NCBI GenBank assembly: GCA_032027125.1
Contig: JAVSMQ010000001.1
Coordinates: 470,160-534,159 of the forward strand
Reading direction: 5' to 3'
DNA length: 64,000 nt
DNA from: JANJTB01 sp032027125
Lineage (GTDB): Bacteria > Bacteroidota > Ignavibacteria > Kapaibacteriales > UBA2268
Shown: in pieces, positions 1 to 8,053 of the stretch
Layout: each line of letters opens with the position of its first letter
Position numbering within the stretch: position 1 is the first letter of the stretch
Program-made: the position numbers and the translations under genes
The notes under the pieces: generated by a model
Seen by the model: only the letters and a program-made list of their open reading frames with translations
The model's database searches: none
Told to the model about the DNA's origin: nothing

Positions 1-561
1 ACCCAAAGGTAATCGGACTCTGGGCTTGATTTCTTCGGCGGCGTGTTCGGGTCCGAGAACATTAACATCATCCTGATAACCTATTGCAATAAATGCCATT
101 GGCGTAAATCTATCGGGTATGTTAAATTCAGTTTTCAGCTTGTCCCCATCGAATCCTCCCATTGGATGTGCAGCCAATCCTAATGAAAATGCCTGAAGTA
201 GAATATTTTCGGTGGCAAGTCCGGTATCGTGCTGCCCCCAGCGGTTCGGTTCACCATTTTTTCTGAAAATATTATCAGCAAGTGATGCCATTATCACAGG
301 AGCAGTACGAACCCATTTCTGATTCCACTTTCCTATGCATGAGAAAGCTCTCCGGTACGCTTCTTTGTCATGATTTATATCCCAGACCATAAATCTCCAT
401 GGCTCGTCACCAAAGCAGGAAGGAGCCCATCTGCCGGCTTCACAAATCGAAATTATCTGCTGACGCGAAACAGGTTTATTAATATCAAAAGCTCTCAGTG
501 ACCACCTTTTGGCAAGAAGTTCATCAATTGGTTGGGAAGTAACAGCAAATTTCTTAATCAT
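1..561 (-). CDS. Nitroreductase family protein (C-terminus outside window)
   Basis: The reading frame from the ATG at 559-561 stays open to base 1 (187 codons). It carries typical nitroreductase features: an N-terminal RWSLRAFD segment (FMN phosphate contact region), EAGRWAPSCFGDEPWRF around residues 40-55, and a GLAAHPMGGFD segment near residue 145. The family reduces nitro-, quinone- or flavin-type substrates with NAD(P)H using FMN in the cytosol; the substrate cannot be told. It starts 8 bases after the stop of the pseudouridine synthase gene, so it is probably the third gene of an lspA-led operon. The 3' end lies outside the window. Confidence 0.85.
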   Translation of the reverse strand, partial: MIKKFAVTSQPIDELLAKRWSLRAFDINKPVSRQQIISICEAGRWAPSCFGDEPWRFMVWDINHDKEAYRRAFSCIGKWNQKWVRTAPVIMASLADNIFRKNGEPNRWGQHDTGLATENILLQAFSLGLAAHPMGGFDGDKLKTEFNIPDRFTPMAFIAIGYQDDVNVLGPEHAAEEIKPRVRLPLG

Positions 562-569
562 AACTTTTA

Positions 570-1670
570 TCATTCAATATTTGAAGAATTCATTACTGCA
601 ATTACTTTTTTAAAATCATCAGGCAAATCAGAATGGAATGTCATAAATTCATTCGTTACAGGATGTCTAAATCCTAAAGTACGTGCATGTAATAGCTGAC
701 GATTCACGAGTTTCAAACATGTATTGGCTGTTTTATTTATTTCAGGAAGTCCGTTAAAGAGATTTTTATCACCTCCATAAGCCGTATCGCCAAAAATAGT
801 ATGCTTAATGTGGCTGAGGTGAACTCTGATTTGATGCGTCCTTCCGGTATGGAGTATTAATTTGACAAGTGTGGCAAATTTGTATCTTTCTAGTACTGTG
901 AAATCAGTTTTCGCAAATTTCCCATCCTTTTTAACAACAGTAAACAGTTTTCTGTCTCTGGATGACCGTCCGATATTGCCTGTTATAGTTCCGGAATCTT
1001 CCTTAACATTGCCCCAGACTATTGCATTATACTCTTTTTCGGTAGTTCTGTCTGCAAACTGTGCTGCGAGTTTTGCATGAACCTGCGGATTTTTTGCAAT
1101 TACAAGCAAACCTGATGTGTCTTTATCCAAACGGTGAACAATTCCAGGTCTGATAGAATCCGATGCAAAAATCTCACCTTCACTTATAACATCAATTTTC
1201 TCATCTTCATCATCTTCATCATCTTCATCATCATCATCATCAGGCTGAATCTGGATTGAATTTCTTAATCCGAAGTGATATAATACAGCGTTGACTAAAG
1301 TTCCGTATCTGTGACCGAATCCTGGGTGAGTACACATACCGGGCGGCTTGTTGACAACAAGTAAATATTCGTCCTCGAAAATTATATCAAGCGGGATATT
1401 TTCGGGCAAAAGTTCGATTGGCGGAGCTTTCATGATATTACAAATAATCTCATCATTCGGCTGAACCTTCCTGCTTGATTTTGCAACTTTCCCGTTGACT
1501 GTAACATTACCGTTATCAATAGCAATTTGTACGCGGTTGCGTGTAGCATTATAAATATATTTTGTCAGATATTGGTCAATCCGCTCAGGAGCCTGCCCTT
1601 TTGCAACTTTAAACCTGAATTCTTTTTCGACATAATCAGGATAATTCAGTTTGTCATCGTTATCAGTCAA
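570..1670 (-). CDS. RluA/RluD family 23S rRNA pseudouridine synthase
   Basis: An N-terminal S4 RNA-binding domain is followed by the RluA catalytic domain with the signature HRLDKDTSG, whose Asp is the catalytic nucleophile; HTGRTHQIRVH lies further on. The enzyme isomerises uridines in rRNA (RluD type by overall similarity; exact target unknown). No ATG is available at the 5' end. A TTG at 1670 overlaps the lspA stop by 8 bases and has a GGA about 8 bases upstream; a second TTG at 1709 would overlap lspA by 47 bases. Odd feature: a run of about 15 Asp/Glu residues encoded by a CAT/CTT-type trinucleotide repeat (about 1199-1242) inserted before the catalytic motif. Confidence 0.9.
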   Translation of the reverse strand: MTDNDDKLNYPDYVEKEFRFKVAKGQAPERIDQYLTKYIYNATRNRVQIAIDNGNVTVNGKVAKSSRKVQPNDEIICNIMKAPPIELLPENIPLDIIFEDEYLLVVNKPPGMCTHPGFGHRYGTLVNAVLYHFGLRNSIQIQPDDDDDEDDEDDEDEKIDVISEGEIFASDSIRPGIVHRLDKDTSGLLVIAKNPQVHAKLAAQFADRTTEKEYNAIVWGNVKEDSGTITGNIGRSSRDRKLFTVVKKDGKFAKTDFTVLERYKFATLVKLILHTGRTHQIRVHLSHIKHTIFGDTAYGGDKNLFNGLPEINKTANTCLKLVNRQLLHARTLGFRHPVTNEFMTFHSDLPDDFKKVIAVMNSSNIE

Positions 1671-2301
1671 TGGATTTGTCCGTTGTAATATCTTCGGATA
1701 TAATTTCAACTGTTTCAGGTTTGTTTTTTGGAGGGAAAATATCGTGCCATTCCGGCAGTTTATTATGTGCCAGTATCAGAATCGAGACACCAATCGTAAC
1801 ACATGAATCTGCTACATTGAATACAGGAAAATGTGTCCAACCCAGAAATTCAATATCCGGAATATCTACCTGAATAAAGTCAACTACTTTGCCATAAAAT
1901 AAAGGTGCAGTTCCAAAAAATACTCCATAAAAAACTCTATCTATCAAATTACCCACGGCACCTGAAAAAATCAGAGTAAATCCCGAAATAACCCAAAAGT
2001 TGAATTTTCTCAATTTATAAATAAGCATAGCAAGAAGCCCGCCTGCAATAATCGAGAAAAGACTTAAAAATATCTTTCCCCAGCCGAATTCAATACCAAA
2101 AGCCATTCCCGGATTTTCTATATATGTCCAGAAAACAAAATTGCCTATAACCGGCACAGGGTCGCCATAGTCATAACCCTGATGTGTTATTCCAAGAAGA
2201 CTGAATCCTTTGAAATATAACTTTGTTGCCTGGTCAAACAGAATCAAAAAAAATGATGCTATATAAAAATAAATTATACCGGATTTTTTTGTGTTACTCA
2301 T
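1663..2301 (-). CDS. lspA: Lipoprotein signal peptidase (signal peptidase II)
   Basis: This inner-membrane aspartyl protease cleaves the signal peptide of prolipoproteins after lipid modification of the +1 Cys. Four hydrophobic segments are visible (about residues 8-26, 75-95, 101-119 and 166-180). Both catalytic motifs are present: VGNLIDR (Asp121) and FNVADS (Asp165). At 212 residues it is longer than the usual 160-170, with an extended first periplasmic loop and a charged C-terminal tail. It starts with ATG at 2299-2301 and overlaps the downstream pseudouridine synthase. Several predicted lipoproteins in this window would be substrates. Confidence 0.95.
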   Translation of the reverse strand: MSNTKKSGIIYFYIASFFLILFDQATKLYFKGFSLLGITHQGYDYGDPVPVIGNFVFWTYIENPGMAFGIEFGWGKIFLSLFSIIAGGLLAMLIYKLRKFNFWVISGFTLIFSGAVGNLIDRVFYGVFFGTAPLFYGKVVDFIQVDIPDIEFLGWTHFPVFNVADSCVTIGVSILILAHNKLPEWHDIFPPKNKPETVEIISEDITTDKSID

Positions 2302-2457
2302 TCAATAATGTTTTTAATAAATATATAAATTCGATAAAACAATGAAAATATTTTAAATTTTTGAGATACTAATGCAATAACTTGAATAAAATAGTTTGGT
2401 ATATTGATTCTTAAATTGCAATTTGGCATTGCAATGAAGAAATCCCCATTTTTCAAA

Positions 2458-2624
2458 GCTGGGCGATACGTTCTATTTTTTTAGCTCAATCTTCGGAAAT
2501 TGTCTCTCTGAAGCGGAGCGAAGAGTCCAGGCTGTTAATTAATGAATACATGGACTCTTCGCAAGCTCAGAGAGACAAATCATGGGGTTATATTTTTATA
2601 AATAATAGAACTTATCATCCCTGC
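2458..2624. mobile_element. MITE-like element, copy 1
   Basis: A 167-bp non-coding element that matches a second copy at 57148-57342. The ends are degenerate inverted repeats (GCTGGGCGATACGTTCTA on the left; the right end reads inward GCAGGGATGATAAGTTCTA). Inside is a strong inverted repeat, 2501-2529 against 2551-2577, around GGCTGTTAATTAATGAATAC. It has no coding capacity. The flanks TTTTCAAA and ATTTTAAA resemble a decayed target duplication. The rest of 2302-2821 holds no gene I can support apart from the terminator at 2774-2803. Confidence 0.7.
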
Positions 2625-2773
2625 TATTTTAAAAGATTGAAAGTGAGCGGCAGTGAGCACTATAATTTTAATATCGCGTATAAGAATTTCTGCAATACCT
2701 AATAATTCATTTTTACAAAATACCCGTTGTTCTTATCATGCATATCACAAACTTCAATCTTATTGTTTATAAG

Positions 2774-2803
2774 AAGACTGCCGGTTTGTCTTTCGGCAGT
2801 CTT
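2774..2803 (-). terminator. Hairpin terminator after the cytochrome b gene
   Basis: AAGACTGCCG pairs with CGGCAGTCTT around a loop of about 10 bases, just downstream (minus strand) of the cytochrome b stop. The T-rich tail on the minus strand is weak. Similar CCGGCAG-type hairpins end the other units of this cytochrome cluster. Confidence 0.65.
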
Positions 2804-2821
2804 TATTTTAAAAAATCAATA

Positions 2822-3613
2822 TTATTCTTCAGAATGATATTTTTTAGAGGGTTTATCTTTTATAATCTTAGTCTCGGGATTGTAATCCTTTTCACCATCA
2901 ATACTTATTTCATAATCTTTATGAACATCAATTATTTCTGCATCATCGCCATAATCAGTAACAACTCTTTTAGGAAGAACCAAATTTTCGTGACTTTCTT
3001 CATGAAGATGATGATAACCGTCAAACATGGATTTAAAATTAGTAGTAATTTTATCTCCATGTGTTGCAAGATAAATATGACCGAACATAAACAAACTTAA
3101 AAAGAATCCTACTGCAATGTGAAGTATCGCCATGGGCCAGACTCCACCCATTCCTAAAACGCTTGTGGGAGCCAATTCAGGAAATAACAGAAGCCAGCCT
3201 GAAATTATGATAAGCGGCATAAATACAAACATTATTGCCAGATATGTCAACTGCTGCAGCGGATTGAATTTTAATTTTTCAGTTGTGTGGTAAGGATGCT
3301 CTTCACCCTTAAATACACCATATACATAATATGTTCCCTGCTTTATCAATCTTTCAAAAATGTTTGTCATTACCGGAATATAGTGTCTGAAATTACCACT
3401 GACAATATTTAGGACAGTATAATACAGAAAAATTAAACTCAGTAAAATTCCGGCAATATTATGAGTGTACATTGCAATATTAAAACTTAAAAACAATTCA
3501 TTTGTTGCAGAATAGTGTAAACTAATACCTGATACAATTAATAGAACAAACAGCAGGGCATTTGTCCAATGCCAAATTCTTAACCAAAGAGGATACAATA
3601 ATACTTTTTTCAT
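2822..3613 (-). CDS. Cytochrome b (b561/thiosulfate-reductase-type) membrane subunit
   Basis: A 263-residue integral membrane protein with four clear hydrophobic helices (about residues 10-30, 49-68, 120-148, 160-186). Histidines in the helices (LRIWHWTN, MYTHNIAG, AILHIAVGF, FGHIYLATHG) fit b-haem ligation as in the cytochrome b561 / formate dehydrogenase gamma / Ni-hydrogenase cytochrome b superfamily. Such subunits pass electrons between the quinone pool and periplasmic partners. The ATG lies directly after the TAA of the 13-haem cytochrome gene, so the two are cotranscribed and very likely form one complex. The C-terminal 70 residues are soluble and charged. Direction of electron flow is not visible in the sequence. 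Confidence 0.85.
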   Translation of the reverse strand: MKKVLLYPLWLRIWHWTNALLFVLLIVSGISLHYSATNELFLSFNIAMYTHNIAGILLSLIFLYYTVLNIVSGNFRHYIPVMTNIFERLIKQGTYYVYGVFKGEEHPYHTTEKLKFNPLQQLTYLAIMFVFMPLIIISGWLLLFPELAPTSVLGMGGVWPMAILHIAVGFFLSLFMFGHIYLATHGDKITTNFKSMFDGYHHLHEESHENLVLPKRVVTDYGDDAEIIDVHKDYEISIDGEKDYNPETKIIKDKPSKKYHSEE

Positions 3614-5062
3614 TTACGATTTCCTATTTTTCTTAGATTTCCACCTTAAAAACCCATGGAATCCTATACCCATGACAGTCAATCCGAATATTGCAATACT
3701 TGCAGTATCAAGATAAACATTACTTGTAGTTCCTACTACATAAGCATCACTTAGAAGCGTTCCGTTAATAAAACCATATTTCAGTCTGGATTGCTTCTTT
3801 TCGTGCACATACAGCATTGACATCAATTTAGAATCCCTGCCGTGACATTCTTCGCACTGTTTAATTCCTTCAGACCTTGGCAGTATATTATGGTTTTTAC
3901 TCGGATATTCGTGAGAGGAATGGCAGTCAACACATCGTACAGTTTCCCAATGTTTAACCTGATTAGGCATCCATTTGTGTGAATCTTCAATTGTTGTGAG
4001 ATTGTATTTCTTCATCATAACCGGGTCTGAGTGGCATGCCACACAAAAAACCATTTTGTTGTCAATAACAATATTAAATTTCATACCCGATTTTGAAAAA
4101 GCTTGCTCGGGGACGTCAGGCACTGCATGAATATTATGCTCACCATGGCAGAAAGAACAAGTCGGTGCATCATTAAAACCCTGATGAAGAGCAATACCAT
4201 GAATACTTTTCATATATTCTCTTGTGATATCAGGATGACATTTACCGCATACATCCTGAACATTACGTTTGTTAACGGTGGATGTAGGTACAGACGCTTT
4301 TTCGAGCCGGTGAGCTCCGTGGCAGTCAACACAAACGGCAGCTTTAGGATTTCCTTTCATAATAGCAATGCCATGAACACTTTTTTCATAATCAATAAGT
4401 GTTTTTGCAAATTTACTTTTTTTATAAGGATTTTTCAGATGACATCCTAAACAAAGCTTTTCCTGATTCAGTTTAAGCTGAACTTTGTCAAGTAAATGCC
4501 TTTTAGTTATCGGATTGGAATGACAGTAGATACATGTCGGAGCATTAGGATTATCGTGCGACAGCTCAACAAAATGCTCTGATATTTGCTGTTCCTGCAT
4601 AATTTTCGGATGACATCTGCCGCAAAATTCAGTTGATTTAGTAAAATGGAACTCGGATCCGGTAAACTTTTTGGATTGAATTTCATGGGTTCCATGACAA
4701 CCTTTACAATTTACATCAGGACTGCCTCCTATTCCTTTTGCACCCATCATCTGAGGGTGAAATTTGTGTATTTCAGCAGGATTCTGGTGGCAATTCATAC
4801 AATTAACTTTACCCATATTAGCTTTATGTGGTATTTCATAAGGGTCAAAGTCCTCATGACAGTCCAGACATTTAAGTTTGGCATGAACTGAACGCGGCAG
4901 CGTAAATCTTTTCACAGTTAAAGGAACTTTAATTCCATTTCTTTCCAACGAAATATCCGGGTCATCGTGACAATCATAACATGTTGAATTGTCCTGAGCA
5001 AACATTTCATTAGCCAATAGAATCACCAAAATAAGGGTTATTTTTTCAATAACATTTTTCAT
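3614..5062 (-). CDS. Multihaem c-type cytochrome with 13 CxxCH motifs
   Basis: Secreted and membrane-anchored: an N-terminal signal sequence (MKNVIEKITLILVILLANEMFAQ), 13 CxxCH haem-binding motifs spread over the body (for example CYDCH, CLDCH, CMNCH, CKGCH, CGRCH, CEECH), and a C-terminal hydrophobic helix followed by KSKKNRKS. I chose the ATG at 5062; an upstream TTG at 5086 would put eight residues before the signal sequence. It would carry electrons in the periplasm between the cotranscribed cytochrome b and further carriers. The architecture resembles NapC/NrfB-like and other multihaem electron conduits, but I do not recognise a named family member. Confidence 0.9.
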   Translation of the reverse strand: MKNVIEKITLILVILLANEMFAQDNSTCYDCHDDPDISLERNGIKVPLTVKRFTLPRSVHAKLKCLDCHEDFDPYEIPHKANMGKVNCMNCHQNPAEIHKFHPQMMGAKGIGGSPDVNCKGCHGTHEIQSKKFTGSEFHFTKSTEFCGRCHPKIMQEQQISEHFVELSHDNPNAPTCIYCHSNPITKRHLLDKVQLKLNQEKLCLGCHLKNPYKKSKFAKTLIDYEKSVHGIAIMKGNPKAAVCVDCHGAHRLEKASVPTSTVNKRNVQDVCGKCHPDITREYMKSIHGIALHQGFNDAPTCSFCHGEHNIHAVPDVPEQAFSKSGMKFNIVIDNKMVFCVACHSDPVMMKKYNLTTIEDSHKWMPNQVKHWETVRCVDCHSSHEYPSKNHNILPRSEGIKQCEECHGRDSKLMSMLYVHEKKQSRLKYGFINGTLLSDAYVVGTTSNVYLDTASIAIFGLTVMGIGFHGFLRWKSKKNRKS

Positions 5063-5212
5063 GATATTTTTCTCAAAATCAGTCAAACTAACAAGTGTAA
5101 AATTATCACTTTTTTTTGAAATAAAAAAGTCTTTTTATCATGCTGTAACAACAATTAGGTATATTTCTACATATATTGTTAAATATATATTTTAATTGAT
5201 GATGAACATAAA

Positions 5213-5242
5213 CAAAAAAGACTGCCGAAAATTTCAGCAGTC
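5213..5242 (-). terminator. Rho-independent terminator between monohaem and multihaem cytochrome genes
   Basis: On the minus strand GACTGCTGAAA pairs with TTCGGCAGTC and is followed by a TTTTTTG tail. It lies 35 bases downstream of the 5278-5619 cytochrome stop, so the 13-haem/cytochrome b pair needs its own promoter within the 5063-5212 gap. Confidence 0.8.
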
Positions 5243-5277
5243 CCATATTTTAATTGCTTTTCAGCAACGGTTTTTTG

Positions 5278-5619
5278 TTATTTACCTAAAGAAACAAGCC
5301 AGTCAACCATAGTCTTCAAGTCTTCATCACTACCTTTGAAGGCAACAGCGTGTTTTTTGCTGTTTAAAGTTTCTTCTTTCTTCAAAAATTTCATAAAGAA
5401 GTCAGCATCATGACCTTCAGTAAGTTTTGATAAATCAGGGATTTTATCTGATTTTCTCTTAGCTTCGATACCCTGTGAAGTTACACCGTGACAATTTGAA
5501 CATTTTGCTTCTTCAAAAATAGTTTTACCTGTTTTAGTTGCATCTTCAGATTTAGCAATCTGAAGGAATGATAAACCAACAAAAGTCATGGCAGCGAATA
5601 ATGCAATAATAGATTTCAT
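5278..5619 (-). CDS. Small monohaem cytochrome c (paralogue 2)
   Basis: 113 residues with a signal sequence (about 1-24) and one haem site CSNCH at residues 40-44. A class I-like ending (DEDLKTMVDWLVSLGK) follows. The usual distal Met position is unclear; a KKHAV segment could supply a His ligand instead. A good Shine-Dalgarno (GGAG, 8 bases upstream) supports the ATG at 5617-5619. It is a close paralogue of 5946-6293 (nearly the same protein from the haem site to the end), so the two arose by tandem duplication. It is probably a periplasmic electron shuttle for the cluster. A terminator follows it, and its own leader is the 5620-5889 gap. Confidence 0.9.
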   Translation of the reverse strand: MKSIIALFAAMTFVGLSFLQIAKSEDATKTGKTIFEEAKCSNCHGVTSQGIEAKRKSDKIPDLSKLTEGHDADFFMKFLKKEETLNSKKHAVAFKGSDEDLKTMVDWLVSLGK

Positions 5620-5889
5620 CAGAAACTCTCCAAAAAAATTATAAAAAAATACATTTAGTTTGTTTTCAGAATTTAAAATTTGTCACAAAACAAACAATAT
5701 TATTAGTTTCATTCATACTCAAATTTTACATGTTTTCATTTAATATGCAGATTCAAAGTACATAATATTAAGACGAATCGGAAATTAGTATGTTACATTC
5801 AACCTATTTACTTTCTGATTCAGATATTAATTTCAAGGAACACTACAATCAAAATATTAACATATATAAATATTTAGATATATCGAGCA

Positions 5890-5916
5890 AAAGAACTGCC
5901 GGATATTATTCCGGCA
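5890..5916 (-). terminator. Rho-independent terminator between the two monohaem cytochrome genes
   Basis: TGCCGGA pairs with TCCGGCA (5897-5916) around a 6-base loop; on the minus strand it is followed by GTTCTTTTG. It ends the Cyc2-like/Rieske/cytochrome unit. The AT-rich stretch 5620-5889 upstream of the next gene must hold that gene's promoter; I see no other feature there. Confidence 0.75.
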
Positions 5917-5945
5917 ACTCTATTGTTCAAATAAAAATTTTCAGA

Positions 5946-6293
5946 TTACTTGGCATTTAATGAAATCAGCCAGTCAACCATAATTTTCAAATCCTCATCA
6001 GTTCCTTTAAAAGGAACAGCGTGTTTTTTGCTGTTAAGAGTTTCCTCTTTCTTAAGATAATTAGTCCAGAAAGCAGCATCATGACCTTCAGTAAGCTTTG
6101 ACAAATCAGGTATTTTATCTGATTTTTTCTTTGCTTCGATGCTCTGTGATGCTATACCATGACAATTAGTACATTTTGATTCTTCAAAGATTGTTTTACC
6201 ATCTTTACCTTCTGCCTGAGCAAACTGAACAAGCGACAAACCCATAAATCCAAGCGTCAATAAGAACGCTGCAGATAACTTTAAAATTTTCAT
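5946..6293 (-). CDS. Small monohaem cytochrome c (paralogue 1)
   Basis: 115 residues with a signal sequence (cleavage near AQA, residues 25-27) and haem motif CTNCH. The ATG at 6291-6293 is preceded by GGAG at good spacing. It lies 32 bases after the Rieske gene, so it is the last gene of the 8053-to-5946 unit. Paralogous to 5278-5619. Expected to be a periplasmic electron carrier linked to the Rieske protein or the outer-membrane haem-barrel protein encoded in the same unit; this partnership is inferred from gene order only. Confidence 0.9.
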   Translation of the reverse strand: MKILKLSAAFLLTLGFMGLSLVQFAQAEGKDGKTIFEESKCTNCHGIASQSIEAKKKSDKIPDLSKLTEGHDAAFWTNYLKKEETLNSKKHAVPFKGTDEDLKIMVDWLISLNAK

Positions 6294-6325
6294 TTTTAAA
6301 ACTCCAAAAAATTATTCAAAAAAAA

Positions 6326-6805
6326 TTAAGCCAAAATATTCAAAATCTTCTTACCGGCATCATATACAGCTATAAAATTCTGTAAATCCACTGCTGTTGC
6401 GAAACCTTTGTTATCAATGACCTTGCCGTCAGCATAAGAATATGTTGCTTGGTGACAAGCACATACTAACATTCCTTCAGACGTACCAGGCAGAATAAGG
6501 TTACAATTCTGATGTCTGCAAAGTGCATCCATTACAGTAAAAGTACCATCAGCATTATGTTTAACCAATATCGGTGAACCGCCGTTTATTTTTTCGATAG
6601 TAATAACTTCTGCAGAACCGGCAACCAATAGGGTTGGATACTGGGTTAAATCCAAATCAACGGATTCACCCGGTTTTGGTTTTGGAGGAAGTTCGTCCTG
6701 CTCACAAGAAGTTATAACGGATGAAAAAGCACCTGCAAAAAGTCCAAATCCTGCAACCTTACCGGTTGTGATAAGAAATTCTCTACGTTTATTATAGTTA
6801 TTCAT
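6326..6805 (-). CDS. Rieske [2Fe-2S] protein, Tat-exported probable lipoprotein
   Basis: 159 residues. The N-terminus has a twin-arginine-like motif (KRREFLITTGK) and then VITSC, a plausible lipobox with Cys34. The Rieske cluster motifs are complete: CRHQNC (Cys96, His98 as ligands, Cys101) and CACH (Cys115 and His118 as ligands, Cys117), so the disulfide pair of bc-type, high-potential Rieske proteins is kept. It probably sits on the periplasmic face of the membrane and passes electrons to a cytochrome c. No Rieske-type cytochrome b of the classical bc complex adjoins it; the four-helix cytochrome b at 2822-3613 is the only candidate in this cluster. Confidence 0.9.
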   Translation of the reverse strand: MNNYNKRREFLITTGKVAGFGLFAGAFSSVITSCEQDELPPKPKPGESVDLDLTQYPTLLVAGSAEVITIEKINGGSPILVKHNADGTFTVMDALCRHQNCNLILPGTSEGMLVCACHQATYSYADGKVIDNKGFATAVDLQNFIAVYDAGKKILNILA

Positions 6806-6826
6806 TTTTATTTACTCCATTTTCTA

Positions 6827-8053
6827 TTAATAAAATACATGTACCTGGAAAGCCCACTGAGATGCATATCCCTCAAGATGTTCTTTGTCGTTAATCCTGT
6901 ATTCAGGTAAGAATGCAATGTAAGGCAGAATATAAGCCTTTGCTCCGAAAACATAATGAGTTGTAATAAAGGTTTTATCATCTTCAAGATAAGAAGTATT
7001 TCCCCTTTCATATCGTACATAAGCTATTAACGGTTCCATGATCTGATAGTTAAGCTCGAGAGTAATATTATTAACTTCAAGTCTGCCTTGCTTTAGTGTA
7101 CGCATATATTCAGTCATAAGGGCAAGTTTATCTACCAAGCCGACATTAAAGAATATATTTCCTATATAATAATGTTCGTTTCCGAAATAAATACCGTCAT
7201 CGGTTTTAAGCGGAGAATTAAAGAACAAAGTACCGCCTCCGAACATTGTAACTCCGGGTGCCACTTCAGGAGGATATAATACAACCCTGAATACTGAAGA
7301 CATGTGATTACCGTTTACCGGCTGTCCGCCTGCTGATAATCCAAGTGGAATATTAGTTTCAGATAAATTTTCCGAACTGAACATCCCATAGCTGACACCA
7401 AGCCATTCTAAAGCTTCGTAATCTATCTGAAATCCAAGTTCGGCGTAATCATCCGGCACAACAGATACTCCGCGTGAACCGGATGCAAACTGACGTGTCA
7501 GCATAGTATGGTCTTCGTATTTAGTACCGATTGTAGGCTGGAAATAACCAACTCTTAAAGACGGCAAATCCTCGCCGGGTTTGATAATTGCACTTGCTGC
7601 AAAAGGCTGCTGCCCGGGGTAACGCATTACGGAATGTATATCATAAGCGAAATTATAAAATCCTTCGATAGTCAGCCAATCTGTCGGTTCGATTGCAAGA
7701 TAATTTGACCATTGCATTACCATGTGCTTCCTTTCCGAAACTCCTGACTGCGAGCCCCATTTAGCGGTCTGGTAACGGAAATCAAATCCGTAAGTAACCT
7801 TATCATCTAAAAATTGATTTGATTCCTGAGTTAAATCAAATAATCCCTTGAGACCAATAGATTCGGGATTAACCAACGAACTTTGATTACGCGACATCCA
7901 GCCTGAATTACTTCTAATCCCGCCGCCCTGAGTATTAATATGACAGCCTGAACATTTGGCTCCATAAGATTGAAGTATAGAATATTGGGGTCTTGAATAA
8001 GAATCATTTCCTACCAATATTGCTAATATTAATAACAGAATAAATTTTTTCAT
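6827..8053 (-). CDS. Cyc2-like outer-membrane protein: N-terminal CxxCH plus predicted beta-barrel
   Basis: 408 residues from the ATG at 8053, which directly precedes a signal sequence (MKKFILLLILAILVGNDSYS) and has GAGAG upstream; an ATG at 8095 would add 14 unlikely residues. One haem motif, CSGCH (residues 34-38), is followed by INTQGGGIRSNSG. The remaining 360 residues have alternating polar/aromatic strands and end in QVHVFY, with a terminal aromatic as in outer-membrane barrels. The layout (one haem then a porin) is that of Cyc2 iron oxidases, but the CHxNxxGGGxR signature differs from Cyc2 as I know it. It leads the unit with the Rieske protein and a monohaem cytochrome. Electron transfer across the outer membrane is an inference. 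Confidence 0.75.
   Translation of the reverse strand: MKKFILLLILAILVGNDSYSRPQYSILQSYGAKCSGCHINTQGGGIRSNSGWMSRNQSSLVNPESIGLKGLFDLTQESNQFLDDKVTYGFDFRYQTAKWGSQSGVSERKHMVMQWSNYLAIEPTDWLTIEGFYNFAYDIHSVMRYPGQQPFAASAIIKPGEDLPSLRVGYFQPTIGTKYEDHTMLTRQFASGSRGVSVVPDDYAELGFQIDYEALEWLGVSYGMFSSENLSETNIPLGLSAGGQPVNGNHMSSVFRVVLYPPEVAPGVTMFGGGTLFFNSPLKTDDGIYFGNEHYYIGNIFFNVGLVDKLALMTEYMRTLKQGRLEVNNITLELNYQIMEPLIAYVRYERGNTSYLEDDKTFITTHYVFGAKAYILPYIAFLPEYRINDKEHLEGYASQWAFQVHVFY

Noticed and set aside
2738..3100. 120-codon plus-strand frame opposite the cytochrome b gene
   Set aside because: It is antisense to a clear gene and begins before that gene's terminator hairpin.
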